DNA of 64,000 nt from Planctomycetota bacterium (GCA_022705325.1 JAKJER010000001.1:248001-312000), one strand, 5' to 3'; shown: positions 26,967 to 38,706, numbered from the stretch's first letter. Made by a program: numbers and translations. The notes: generated by a model from the letters alone, not told the origin.

Positions 26967-27583
26967 TCCGTCACCCTTTCGTTTAGCGGTCGAGCTTGCT
27001 CGACGTTCGCCGTTCTACCCATCCACGGCGTCACGAAGGACCATTTCTGCGGTGGCTTGCCTTCCCGGATCGGATTCCGCTCCACGTACGCTATCGCCCT
27101 GGCCACGTCCGCTCGTCCGGACAGAAAGACCTTCCAGGATCGCCGTCCCCAGACGGGGCGGTGGTCGGAGAACCACAACCCCTCGCGACCCAATTGCTGC
27201 GTCGAGCGGGTCTTGAGATGCCCGGCGATCCGTTCGACATTCCGGTCGTGCCGGGCGATTACGAAGTGCACGTGGTCGGGCATGATTGAACAAGCGTAAA
27301 CCACATACTTGCTCTCATCTATCGCCTTGATGAACCCATGGGCGACGGCCAATGCCTGCCTGCCCGTGAACGCAACCGGCGGAAACTTAAGTGCCTGCTT
27401 CGCCTTCAGGCGAAGCAGCCGATCGTGTTCGTCATAGGCGTGAGACCGTTTGTCCTGGACCTTTGTTGCGGTTCCGAATTTCAGAATCTCCCATGATCGG
27501 ACAAACTCGGACCACGAACCCCGCGGGTCATTGGGCAGCCAGAACCCGTACGTGCTGATGACTACGTGAGAGGCAATGACCAT
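26945..27583 (-). CDS. REP-associated tyrosine transposase (RAYT, IS200-like Y1 family)
   Basis: Single-strand nuclease of the HUH/Y1 transposase superfamily, 212 residues. The HUH motif is in CSIMPDHVHFVIARHD, and the segment RAIAYVERNPIREGK carries the candidate catalytic Tyr. RAYTs are domesticated transposases linked to REP palindromes. Here perfect inverted 29-bp palindrome-bearing repeats lie inside its 3' end and 38 bp upstream of its start. Base composition is lower in GC than its neighbours. Its stop lies 22 bp inside the fucosidase gene. Confidence 0.9.
   Translation of the reverse strand: MVIASHVVISTYGFWLPNDPRGSWSEFVRSWEILKFGTATKVQDKRSHAYDEHDRLLRLKAKQALKFPPVAFTGRQALAVAHGFIKAIDESKYVVYACSIMPDHVHFVIARHDRNVERIAGHLKTRSTQQLGREGLWFSDHRPVWGRRSWKVFLSGRADVARAIAYVERNPIREGKPPQKWSFVTPWMGRTANVEQARPLNERVTECTEHYP
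26981..27009. repeat. REP-like inverted repeat, copy 1 (inside the RAYT 3' end)
   Basis: A 29-bp unit starting GTTTAGCGGTC, with a 7-bp palindromic core GTCGAGC-TT-GCTCGAC. It is the exact reverse complement of 27621-27649. It also encodes part of the RAYT C terminus (NVEQARPLN) and sits upstream of the fucosidase ribosome site. Confidence 0.9.
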
Positions 27584-27620
27584 GCAGGAAGACTACCCTG
27601 CCCATCACCGCCACGCAAGA

Positions 27621-27649
27621 CGAACGTCGAGCAAGCTCGACCGCTAAAC
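27621..27649. repeat. REP-like inverted repeat, copy 2 (upstream of RAYT)
   Basis: Exact reverse complement of 26981-27009, 29 of 29 bases. Together the two bound a 669-bp RAYT unit. The core GTCGAGC-AA-GCTCGAC can form a hairpin. Confidence 0.9.
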
Positions 27650-27652
27650 AGA

Positions 27653-27683
27653 ACGGATGGGATCTCTGGGAGATCCCATCCGT
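27653..27683 (-). terminator. hairpin, probable gyrA terminator
   Basis: A perfect 14-bp stem (ACGGATGGGATCTC with its complement) and a 3-nt loop, 24 bp after the gyrA stop. Only a short T run (CTGTTT) follows on the minus strand. It directly abuts the RAYT repeat. Confidence 0.6.
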
Positions 27684-27706
27684 CACGATTCAGCGGAACG
27701 TGCTGG

Positions 27707-30715
<3,009 letters not shown>

Positions 30716-30989
30716 GCTGTGCTCCAGACTCTACTGCGAAGACCGCCTGCTCGGCGGGCGATTTCAGGCCCCCGGCCATGCCGCGGTCTTCTCGAAAAAC
30801 GCTCTTGGGAAACACCCCTCCGGCCCGCCCGTTTCCCCCAGCCGGCCGCGAACCAACATTATCTCAAAACCCACGTACAAAGTACAGCCAAAAAGCGAAA
30901 AAAGCGGCAAAAGGGGATGTCATAAGTGTCCGCACAAAGGCAACTTGCGGGCCGCGCGGAAGGGGCCCTCCCCTGTCTGCGGATCCGGC

Positions 30990-31763
30990 TCAATAGGCCC
31001 CCGCGATGCCGGCAAATGCCGACCGGCGGATCCGCCAGAGGTCCTGGTTACGGTTGGCGGCCGGGTCGGGATAGAAGAACTGCCTTTTCGTCGAGGCGTC
31101 AATGGTGCGATCGTCCACCCACTTCCAGTACTCGGCGTGTCCGTCGGCAAAACCGAAGTTGTCCCCTCGCTCGTGGAAGTTGGCTACATAGTCCACCCAG
31201 CGGTTGTAATTCCAGTCCAGGCGGTCCTGGGCGAAGGTGCCCATGTTGGAACTGGAGCGGCTGTCTTTCTCGTCGCAGAACACCATCTGCTCGCTGGGCG
31301 CCAAGACTTGGACGTAGCGATTGGCGTACGGGATGAGCAGATCTGGATGGTTATTCACGATGTCTTCGGGACTCCAGTCACATCCGTTCATCATGGACGC
31401 GATGGAGTAGCTGCGAATGTGCTTGTACGGGTCCGACGGGCAGAGATAGAACCGAGTCTCGTGCGTGTACGGGAACAGCGCCCCGGTGGTAATCAAGGTG
31501 TAGCGGCTGGAGTTGGACTCGGTTTCATCCCCCCACTTGGCCCAGGGGTTGGCCCCGTGAGTTGATCCGTTCACCAGGCATCCGTTGTTCTCCGCCTGGT
31601 AGGTCGCCCAGGCGATCGACAGGTGGTGGACGTTGGAATAGCAGACGTCCTTGTCGACCAGCACCATCATCCGCCCCGCGGTCGGGGCCATGAGCATCAG
31701 CAGGATCGCAATGATCGCGATGACCACCAGTAGCTCAACCAGCGTGAATCCTCTGCTGTTCAT
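30990..31763 (-). CDS. type II-secretion-like pseudopilin (planctomycete type), first pair
   Basis: A 257-residue protein with a short prepilin leader and class III cleavage site (MNSRG/FTLVELLVVIAIIAILL, Glu at +5). A soluble domain then ends in the FADGHAEYW box typical of the H-X9-DG pseudopilins so abundant in planctomycetes. ATG 31763 is chosen because the leader starts there and AAGGAT lies upstream; a longer frame exists but is improbable. It follows the zinc-ribbon gene by 26 bp, in one operon. Function in secretion or surface structures is inferred. Confidence 0.88.
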   Translation of the reverse strand: MNSRGFTLVELLVVIAIIAILLMLMAPTAGRMMVLVDKDVCYSNVHHLSIAWATYQAENNGCLVNGSTHGANPWAKWGDETESNSSRYTLITTGALFPYTHETRFYLCPSDPYKHIRSYSIASMMNGCDWSPEDIVNNHPDLLIPYANRYVQVLAPSEQMVFCDEKDSRSSSNMGTFAQDRLDWNYNRWVDYVANFHERGDNFGFADGHAEYWKWVDDRTIDASTKRQFFYPDPAANRNQDLWRIRRSAFAGIAGAY

Positions 31764-31789
31764 GATGGCCCATCCTTCCGACCGGGCAG

Positions 31790-32227
31790 TCATGGACCTT
31801 GGCCGCCTTGGCAACGAGGACACTCGCCCCCTCCAGGTGAGCCCGCCGGCAGATAGTACGTTCCGCACGTGGGGCAGCAGACCATCATCCACCCCCTGTG
31901 GCGGGCACCGCACAGCGGGCAGTGCGGACGCCGGGTAGCCGTCATGTCTCTCGCTGCGACCGTCTCGTCTATAGTCATTTTAGCGTAATCGCCCGGCTTC
32001 AGCACAAATTCCTTGCGGCACCGGTCGCAGAAGTAGCGGTCTCCCTCGGGTCTGGGTTCGGCAACGTCCGCCCGCTCCTGGGCGCCGCGAATAAGCAGAA
32101 AAGCCCCGACCAGCGACGCGACGATGACACCCGCCAGGATATAGATCGCCTTATTCTGGGGCATTGGGTCTGTCCACGCCAGGTCATCCTGCCCGTTCGG
32201 CACATCCTCGCGCAGAATGGCCCGCAT
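31790..32227 (-). CDS. membrane-anchored zinc-ribbon protein, first pair
   Basis: A 145-residue protein with one transmembrane helix (about 27-46, AIYILAGVIVASLVGAFLLI) and three zinc-knuckle cysteine pairs: CDRC, CPLC and CPTC, plus a final CPRC. The middle region CPLCGARHRGWMMVCCPTCG has a clear counterpart in the second pair at 32596-33060. No catalytic residues are seen. It is a probable metal-binding partner of the adjacent pseudopilin. A promoter lies just upstream. Confidence 0.7.
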   Translation of the reverse strand: MRAILREDVPNGQDDLAWTDPMPQNKAIYILAGVIVASLVGAFLLIRGAQERADVAEPRPEGDRYFCDRCRKEFVLKPGDYAKMTIDETVAARDMTATRRPHCPLCGARHRGWMMVCCPTCGTYYLPAGSPGGGECPRCQGGQGP

Positions 32228-32241
32228 ACGGCCTTCCCTGG

Positions 32242-32269
32242 ATTATACTGAAGCCCAGCCCCCTCACAA
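32242..32269 (-). promoter_or_regulatory. promoter of the zinc-ribbon/pseudopilin operon
   Basis: On the minus strand TTGTGA (32264-32269), a 16-bp spacer and a perfect TATAAT (32242-32247), 14 bp before the ATG at 32227. The leader is just long enough for the GGAAGG ribosome site. Confidence 0.65.
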
Positions 32270-32367
32270 GCGACAATGCCCGCCGAATTCGCGTCAACGA
32301 CGGACTTAATTCGGCGTTGCCAGGCGGGATAATCCAGTTTCAGGTCTCTTGTGCTGGAGCCACAGCC

Positions 32368-32560
32368 ATGAAGATCAAGCTCTCTCCCGGCGGGTCGTGC
32401 CCGCGATGCTTCTGGGGGTCCTCTGCGCGCGGGGCCCGGCGGCGGCCCAGCCGCCCAATCCGCCGTCCCGCGCCACCGCACCCCCTGCCTCTTTGCAGGG
32501 GGCTCTCCGCCCGGCGGAATCCGGTGTCTGCGACGTCCTGCGGCGATCGAGATCGGCCAC
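32368..32560 (+). pseudogene. orphan 5' end of a secreted protein gene
   Basis: This lies in the 368-bp space between the two zinc-ribbon genes, which otherwise holds only the promoter at 32242-32269. ATG 32368 has GGAG upstream and opens MKIKLS. One base shift is needed at about 32387 to continue as RRVVPAMLLGVLCARGPAAA, a signal peptide with an AAAQPP junction like that of the EF-hand gene at 33963 (PAAAQPADPP). After about 60 residues it degenerates. It may be the relic of a paralogue of the EF-hand gene; low certainty. Confidence 0.35.
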
Positions 32561-32595
32561 GACTTCAGCCGCCGCGCGACGCGAAAAGAGAGCGA

Positions 32596-33060
32596 TCAGG
32601 GCTTGCCTGTATGATGGTCGCGATACCACTGATTGCGATCGGTCTTGCAGTACGGGCAGACGTCTTTCGTGTCGGTCCCGGGGGGGCGGCCCATCTGGGC
32701 GTCGAAGGCCGCCGAGACCGTCCACGGGACGTAGAACTTGCCGCACGCGGGACAGCGGATCATCATGCCCGCGCTGTGACGCGCCTTGCAGGCGGGGCAG
32801 TCGATATATTGAGAGAGCGCGGGGTTTTCCTCGGTGTCGCCGGATTGGGCCTGGCGGCGGAAGTAGTCCTTGGTGACGGAGAACTCGTGCTGGCACCTGA
32901 GGCACTTGTACGGCATGTTCTCGACCGGCTTGGGCTGCGAGGAGTCGTTGCCGAACAACGACCAGCCCAGCGTGCCCAGGGACAAGAGCAGGACGGCCGC
33001 GGCGGCGATCGGCAGGGCCCGCGCTCTCCAATCGGTCGAGCTTGTGCGGAAGTCCATCAT
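32596..33060 (-). CDS. membrane-anchored zinc-ribbon protein, second pair
   Basis: A 154-residue protein with one transmembrane helix (about 14-36) and zinc cysteines CLRC, CPAC, CPAC and CPYC. The segment CPACKARHSAGMMIRCPACG matches CPLCGARHRGWMMVCCPTCG of the first pair, so they are paralogues. ATG 33060 overlaps the stop of the upstream pseudopilin (ATGA), giving translational coupling. Gene order within this pair is pilin then zinc ribbon, opposite to the first pair. Confidence 0.72.
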   Translation of the reverse strand: MMDFRTSSTDWRARALPIAAAAVLLLSLGTLGWSLFGNDSSQPKPVENMPYKCLRCQHEFSVTKDYFRRQAQSGDTEENPALSQYIDCPACKARHSAGMMIRCPACGKFYVPWTVSAAFDAQMGRPPGTDTKDVCPYCKTDRNQWYRDHHTGKP

Positions 33061-33818
33061 GGCTTGACGTACTGCGGGATGTAGGCCTGCTGGATGCGGG
33101 CCAAGTCCGGGTTGCCCGGGGTCGACTGGTAGAACCAGTCGATCTTCGGCGTTCGCGGGTCTTGCCACTCCCAGTGTTCCACGTGCCCGTCCGCGAAGCA
33201 GAAGTTCGCTCCCCCCAGGTGCCAGGACACGCTGAAGTCGATCCAATTGTCGCCGCCGGGATACACCACCCACGAGCCGCCGTTGTAGCCCCGGGGATCG
33301 TTCTCCTCCAGCAGGATCATCGTCTCGTGCGGGTACTGGATCTTCCCCAGTTCCAGCACCGAGACGTAATTCCACGGCGCGGGGACCCAGTTGTTGCCTC
33401 CGATGTAGTCCGAGGCCGAGTAGGTCCGGTAGTGGTCGCTGGTGTCCGCCGGGCAACGGTACACTTCCACGGAATTGGTAAAGCGATACAGGATTCCCCC
33501 GGTGATCGTCTCCCTCGTGTTGCCCGAGAGCGCCCAGTATCCGGTGCCCGTGAAGGCCCGCATGACGTAGCCGCGATAGGCGATGGCATAGCTCATCCAC
33601 GCGCGGTTGAGCTGGGAGAGGTTCGACAGGCAGGCCGCCTGCTTGGTCAACTCGCGTGACCGGCTCAGCGTGGGCACCAGCAGGGACAGCAGCAGGGCGA
33701 TGATCGAGATCACCACCAACAGTTCAACCAGTGTGAACCCGCGACTTGTGCGCTGCCCGCCGACCCTGCCCTGATCGGATCGTCCACGCCCAAACGAGAA
33801 TATCATTACGTTGCCCAT
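33057..33818 (-). CDS. type II-secretion-like pseudopilin, second pair
   Basis: A 253-residue pseudopilin with an unusually long leader (about 26 residues, RTSRG/FTLVELLVVISIIALL) and a C-terminal FADGHVEHWEW box. The start could be ATG 33818 or the in-frame ATG at 33806; neither has a clear ribosome site. It is coupled to the zinc-ribbon gene at 32596 and divergent from the EF-hand gene (144 bp between starts). Confidence 0.85.
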   Translation of the reverse strand: MGNVMIFSFGRGRSDQGRVGGQRTSRGFTLVELLVVISIIALLLSLLVPTLSRSRELTKQAACLSNLSQLNRAWMSYAIAYRGYVMRAFTGTGYWALSGNTRETITGGILYRFTNSVEVYRCPADTSDHYRTYSASDYIGGNNWVPAPWNYVSVLELGKIQYPHETMILLEENDPRGYNGGSWVVYPGGDNWIDFSVSWHLGGANFCFADGHVEHWEWQDPRTPKIDWFYQSTPGNPDLARIQQAYIPQYVKP

Positions 33819-33962
33819 CGCTCACAGAACAGCCCTATCATACGCTGCGCAGCCCTGTCCCGCAAGATGATCCACCGTCTATGTCGACCATCTTGGCGGT
33901 TGATTCCTCCGGGCCAAGAGGCCATAATAGACGGGTCGAGCGCCCCCCCTGGAGCACCACCG

Positions 33963-35426
33963 ATGAGAAGGCACCTTCCGCCACCCGCCGTCACGATCGC
34001 ATCGACCATTGCGTTTTGCCTGGCCTGGAGTCCGGCGGCGGCCCAGCCGGCCGATCCGCCGACGCCCGCGACCTCCCCGGCCCCCGTGTCCGTCGCGGGC
34101 GACCTGTGCCACTCCGCCGTCGATCCCTACGACAGCATCGAGGAGCGCCTGCGGTTCTTCCGGGCCGCCGGCGTGGACAACGAACTGGACGCGCAGGAGT
34201 CCGCCGCCGACCGCGCCCGGCCCAACGGCTTCATCCGGCGCTTCGACCGCTGGAGCGATCTGCTGCGGTTCGACAAGGACCGCAACGGCACGATCGACTG
34301 GTTCGAGGCCGACGCCTACCGCCAGGCCCTCCGCCGGGCCGCCCTGCAAGCCTTCGACGCCGACAAGGACGGCAAGCTCACGCTCAAGGAGCGCGAGGGC
34401 GCCAACGACGCGCTGGCGGGCAAGGGCACGGTGCGACTGTCGCTCGCCGGCCAGGGAGTCGCGCCGCTGACCGGCGGTCAGGAGGACGACGATCCTCCGC
34501 AGCAGCGCCTCTACCGGGACTACAAGGCCCTCGTCGCCCGCTTCGACGCCGACGGCGACGGGCGGCTGGCCGGCGCCGAGAACGAGGCCATGCAGGAGAC
34601 CGTCGACCGCGAGCAGGCCGCCTGGGAGATGGACCACTACGACGCCGACCGCGACGGCAAGCTCTCCGCCGACGAACGCCGCACCATGCGCGCCGACGCC
34701 TCCGAGCGGGCCAACCGGCAGCGGCAGAGGATCTTCCAGCAGACGTACGGCAAGTACGACCTCGACGGCGACGGCAAGCTCAACGCCGAGGAGTCCAAGG
34801 CCGCCACCGACGCCCAATGGAAGCAGGCCGAGAAGAACAACTGGAAGCACTATCAGCAATACGACACCGACGGCGACGGCACGCTCAGCCAGGCCGAACG
34901 CGACGCCATGTACGCCGCCTGGCGCAAGCGAAGCGAGCAGGCCGCCTGGAGCTACTACAAGAAGTACGACACCAACGGCGACGGCGAACTCAGCGACGAC
35001 GAACGCCGCGAGATGACCCGCCAGCACGAACAGCAGGCCGCCGAGGCCCGCGAGCGATACAAGGAGTCCTACCGCAAGTCCATCGCCAAGTGGGACGCCG
35101 ACGGCAACGGCGAACTCGACGCCACCGAGCGCGAGGCCCAGATGGCCGACTACCGCCGCCAGGCCGACCAGGCCCAGGAAGACTACCTGCTCAAGCACGA
35201 TGCCAACGGAAACGGGCGGATCGACTACGCCGAGCGCAAGGCCATGATGGAGCAGTACCGCCTCCGCTGGCAGAAGCAACAGAAGAAGATGGACACCGAC
35301 GGCGACGGGCGGGTCAGCGCCGAGGAGTCCCAGGCCTACCACAAGAAGCAGATCGAGAAGTACGACGCCGACGGCGACGGGCGACTCAGCGCAGAAGAGT
35401 GGAAGCGAAGCCAGGAAGAAGAGTAG
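33963..35426 (+). CDS. secreted EF-hand repeat protein (11 calcium loops)
   Basis: A 487-residue protein with a signal peptide (ending SPAAAQPADPP) and eleven 12-residue EF-hand loops of the DxDxDGxxxxxE type between about residues 104 and 479. Examples are DKDRNGTIDWFE (104-115), DADKDGKLTLKE and the last, DADGDGRLSAEE (468-479). Loop centres are about 36 residues apart in the C-terminal half, linked by basic/acidic helices. No catalytic domain is present, so it may be a calcium buffer, calcium-dependent scaffold or surface protein. ATG 33963 begins the signal peptide; upstream frames are not credible. Confidence 0.85.
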   Translation: MRRHLPPPAVTIASTIAFCLAWSPAAAQPADPPTPATSPAPVSVAGDLCHSAVDPYDSIEERLRFFRAAGVDNELDAQESAADRARPNGFIRRFDRWSDLLRFDKDRNGTIDWFEADAYRQALRRAALQAFDADKDGKLTLKEREGANDALAGKGTVRLSLAGQGVAPLTGGQEDDDPPQQRLYRDYKALVARFDADGDGRLAGAENEAMQETVDREQAAWEMDHYDADRDGKLSADERRTMRADASERANRQRQRIFQQTYGKYDLDGDGKLNAEESKAATDAQWKQAEKNNWKHYQQYDTDGDGTLSQAERDAMYAAWRKRSEQAAWSYYKKYDTNGDGELSDDERREMTRQHEQQAAEARERYKESYRKSIAKWDADGNGELDATEREAQMADYRRQADQAQEDYLLKHDANGNGRIDYAERKAMMEQYRLRWQKQQKKMDTDGDGRVSAEESQAYHKKQIEKYDADGDGRLSAEEWKRSQEEE

Positions 35427-35522
35427 CCCCTGCCCGGCTTTCCCCTCAAGTCGCAGCCGGGCCCGGGCCGATCTGGCCTATGGTTGGGTGTGTTCTTTGT
35501 TGGCACAGACGCAGGTGCCCTG

Positions 35523-35621
35523 ATGCATACGTGGGTGAGTGTTCTGACAACCGTGACCGAGGTGGCGATCCTCGCGGCGGCGGCCGTCCTGTTGATCCTG
35601 ACGGCCTGCACGGTGATCTGA
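35523..35621 (+). CDS. possible 32-residue membrane peptide
   Basis: ATG 35523 to TGA 35621 encodes a single hydrophobic helix (VAILAAAAVLLILTACTVI) after a short polar start. It lies alone in the 347-bp space between the EF-hand and HAD genes. There is no strong ribosome site, and it could be chance in such GC-rich DNA. Confidence 0.3.
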   Translation: MHTWVSVLTTVTEVAILAAAAVLLILTACTVI

Positions 35622-35707
35622 CCCCGCCGCGATCGCTCCGGAGGCGACCTTCCGCCGCTTGTCGATGCGACGCATGGTCGCGTTATCGCGCCAAGGCGGT
35701 CTCCGCC

Positions 35708-35770
35708 TCCGCCCCACTCACTCCCTATTCCTTCTCCCCTGCCCCTTATTCCCTACTCCCTGTTCCCTGC
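35708..35770. repeat. pyrimidine-rich tract with repeated TCCCT units
   Basis: About 60 bases are almost pure C/T on the plus strand, with imperfect units such as TTCCCTACTCCCTGTTCCCTG. It directly follows the HAD gene stop on the minus strand. It may be low-complexity expansion or part of transcription termination. Confidence 0.5.
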
Positions 35771-35773
35771 TTC

Positions 35774-36514
35774 TCAGGAGTTGTACTTCTTGATCAGGTC
35801 CAGCAGTTCGGCGATCCGGGTGATCCGGTGGCGGGGGGCGTGTTTGTGGCGGGCGTGGCGGTTGTCGGGGTCTTTCAGCACCGACACCATCCCGCAGCGG
35901 TTGGCCCCCACGATGTCGTAGGCGGGCGAGTCGCCCACGAACAGCGTCTGGTCGGCCGGCACGCCCGTCTGTTCCGTCGCGATGCGGAAGATGCTCCGGT
36001 GCGGCTTGCGGTAGCGCACGTCGCACGAGTACACGCGGATGGGCAGGTACTCGATCAGGCGTTCCTCCGCCAGGTGGCGGTCCAGCACCTGGGCGGGGAT
36101 GAACGTGTTGCTCACCAGTCCCAGCACCAGGCCCTGGTCCCGCAGGGCGCCCAGCGTCTGGTGCAGGTCGTCCTCGGTCTTGGCGCAGCGGCTGAGCGGC
36201 TCGTACCAGCACCAGGCCAGGTCCACCCGCTGGGCCTCGTTCAGGTCGTGCCCCATCCGTCGCGCCAGGCGGTCGATCACCGTCAGGGCGTTGAACTCCC
36301 GCCGGCTCAGACGGCTGACCAGCACCGCCCACCGCACCGCCCATAGCTGCTGGCGGTGGTATCGCGGGAAGGCCGGCAGCGGCAGCTCCAGCCCCTTCAG
36401 GTAGTCGTAGGCCAGGCGGGCCCCCGCCTCGAACAGGGTGGGGATGTCCACCTTGCCGAAGTCCAGCAACGTGTCGCCCAGGTCGAACAGGATGCTCTTG
36501 ATTCGCTGCGCCAT
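35774..36514 (-). CDS. HAD-superfamily hydrolase
   Basis: Phosphatase-like HAD protein of 246 residues. Motif I is FDLGDTLLDF (Asp11, with Asp14 as the acid), motif II LVSNT, motif III Lys in RYRKPH, and motif IV FVGDSPAYDI. The cap is the alpha-helical C1 type between motifs I and II. Such enzymes dephosphorylate small metabolites such as phosphoglycolate or sugar phosphates; the substrate cannot be called. ATG 36514 is preceded by GAGG. It stands alone, divergent from tkt. Confidence 0.85.
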   Translation of the reverse strand: MAQRIKSILFDLGDTLLDFGKVDIPTLFEAGARLAYDYLKGLELPLPAFPRYHRQQLWAVRWAVLVSRLSRREFNALTVIDRLARRMGHDLNEAQRVDLAWCWYEPLSRCAKTEDDLHQTLGALRDQGLVLGLVSNTFIPAQVLDRHLAEERLIEYLPIRVYSCDVRYRKPHRSIFRIATEQTGVPADQTLFVGDSPAYDIVGANRCGMVSVLKDPDNRHARHKHAPRHRITRIAELLDLIKKYNS

Positions 36515-36753
36515 GAACCTCGCCTGCGGATGCGCCGGTCCGTGCCGCGGACCGGCCCGCCGACTATAGCGGACGGGCGGCCCCAAAGTCAAACTGCCTC
36601 CGCCGGCGCCGCCCCGTCCGCCGCCCGACGACGCCATCTCCCCGGCCCGACGGGGGCGAATTGGCCAAACTCGCGGGATTATGCCTTGCGTATTTGGCCG
36701 CCATCCGGTAGGGTACGCGATTCTATAAGACTTACTCTCGGGAGACAGATACG

Positions 36754-38706
36754 ATGGCAGAATATAAAGACCTCGACCGCAAGGTCATCAAGCTGGGCAA
36801 GCAGATCGTCAAGATGTGCACCGAGGCCGGCAGCGGGCATCCCTCCAGCGCCCTGTCGCTGGTCCACCTCGTGACCGCCCTGATGTACCGCCAGATGCGC
36901 TACGACCCCAAGAACCCCTGGAACACCGGCGCCGACCGCCTGATCCTCTCCGAGGGACACGCCGTCCCCGTCGTCTACGCCGCCTATTGCGAGCTCGGCG
37001 GGGTCGCCGGCACCCAGGCCCGGCCCGTCACCCTCAAGTTCGACGACGCCCTCACGCTCCGCGACGCCGCCAGCCTGCTCGACGGGCACCCCAACCCGCC
37101 CGTAGGCTTCCCCTTCTTTGACGCCGCCACCGGCTCGCTCGGGCAGGGGCTCTCCGTCGCCGCCGGACTGGCCGCCGCCGCACGCCTCGACGCCTGCGAC
37201 AAGACCGTCTACTGCATCATCGGCGACGGCGAGAGCCGCGAGGGCCAGATCTGGGAGGCCGTCGACTTCATCGTCGACCACAACCTCACCGCCGTACGCA
37301 TGATCTTCAACTCCAACCAGCTCGGGCAGAGCGACTTCGTCTCCAAGCAGCAGTCGCCCCAGGCCCTCCAGGCCAAGCTCGAAGCCTTCGGCTGCGACGT
37401 GCGAGTCATCGACGGCCACGACTGGGACCAGGTCTTCGAGGCCCTGGCCGCCCCCGTCGGCGACAAGCCCCTCGCCATCGTCGCCAAGACCGTCAAGGGC
37501 TGGGGCGTCAAGGAACTCTCCAAGCCCACCAGCCACGGCAAGCCCCTCGAACCCGGCCAGGTCGAGGCCGCCATCGCCGACCTCGACGCCAAGGCCGCCG
37601 AACTCGGCGTGACCGAGATGGCCGACGTCCCCGCCGTCGAGCTGACCACGCCCTCCTCCGTCAACCGACCGGCCATCGTGCCCATCTCGGCCGGCGCCTT
37701 CGAGGACGCCCTCCGCAACGTCGGCTGGGAGGCCATCATCGAGAAGAAGAAGCTCGGCACGCGCAAGGCCTACGGCGCCGCCCTGGCCGCCCTCGGCGCC
37801 GCCGACCCCCGCATCGTCGCCCTCGACGGGGACGTCAAGAACTCCACCTTCGCCGAACTGTTCGCCAAGAAGTTCCCCGACCGCTACTTCGAGGGCCGCA
37901 TCGCAGAGCAGAACATCATCTCCGCCGCCGCCGGACTGGCCGCCGGGGGACGAATCCCCTTCGCCTCCAGCTTCGCCAAGTTCCTCGTCCGCGGATACGA
38001 CCAGCTCGAGATGGCCCTCATCACCAACGCCAACATCAAGCTCTGCGGCTCGCACGCCGGCATCTCGCTGGCCGCCGACGGGCCCAGCCAGATGGCCGTC
38101 GCAGACCTCGCCTTCGTCCGCGCCTTCGCCCACGCCACGCGGGCCGACGGCGCACCGGCCCTGAGGGTCTTCCAACCCTCCGACGCCATCAGCGCCTTCA
38201 AGCTCACCGAGCTGATGGCCAACCTCGACGGCGCCTGCTACATGCGGACGCACCGGCCGGACGTCTCCTTCCTCTATGACAGCGAAGAGACCTTCACCGT
38301 CGGCGGGTTCAAGCACCTCCTCGACGGCGAGGACCTCCTCATCGTCGCCAGCGGATACATGGTCCACGTCGCCCGAAAGGCCATCGAGATCCTCGAAGAC
38401 AAGGCCGGACTCAGCGCCAGCCTCATCGACGCCTACTCCATGCCCCTCGACACCGACGAGATCCTCCAGGTCGGCGACGACTGCCGCGGGCAGATCCTCG
38501 TCGTCGAGGACAACTACCTCGGCGGCATCGCCGACGAGATCACCGCAGCCGCCGCCGCCAGCGACCTCGGCGTCCGAGTCAAGACCATGGTCGTCGGCAG
38601 CGTGCCCAAGTCGGCCAAGACCCCCGAGGAAATCCTCCAGATGGTCCACCTGTCCGCCGACGAGATCGCCGCCGCCGGACAACAACTGTTCGACGAAGCC
38701 GACTAG
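36754..38706 (+). CDS. tkt: transketolase
   Basis: Thiamine-diphosphate enzyme transferring two-carbon units in the pentose phosphate pathway. The 650-residue single chain carries both halves. The N-terminal TPP domain has GSGHPSSALS (about 25-34) and the metal motif IGDGESREGQIWEA. The central pyrimidine domain has EGRIAEQNIISAAAGLA. The C-terminal domain ends near residue 640. Length and motifs are those of full transketolase rather than split subunits. ATG 36754 has GGGAG 9 bp upstream. A strong terminator follows. Confidence 0.95.
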   Translation: MAEYKDLDRKVIKLGKQIVKMCTEAGSGHPSSALSLVHLVTALMYRQMRYDPKNPWNTGADRLILSEGHAVPVVYAAYCELGGVAGTQARPVTLKFDDALTLRDAASLLDGHPNPPVGFPFFDAATGSLGQGLSVAAGLAAAARLDACDKTVYCIIGDGESREGQIWEAVDFIVDHNLTAVRMIFNSNQLGQSDFVSKQQSPQALQAKLEAFGCDVRVIDGHDWDQVFEALAAPVGDKPLAIVAKTVKGWGVKELSKPTSHGKPLEPGQVEAAIADLDAKAAELGVTEMADVPAVELTTPSSVNRPAIVPISAGAFEDALRNVGWEAIIEKKKLGTRKAYGAALAALGAADPRIVALDGDVKNSTFAELFAKKFPDRYFEGRIAEQNIISAAAGLAAGGRIPFASSFAKFLVRGYDQLEMALITNANIKLCGSHAGISLAADGPSQMAVADLAFVRAFAHATRADGAPALRVFQPSDAISAFKLTELMANLDGACYMRTHRPDVSFLYDSEETFTVGGFKHLLDGEDLLIVASGYMVHVARKAIEILEDKAGLSASLIDAYSMPLDTDEILQVGDDCRGQILVVEDNYLGGIADEITAAAAASDLGVRVKTMVVGSVPKSAKTPEEILQMVHLSADEIAAAGQQLFDEAD

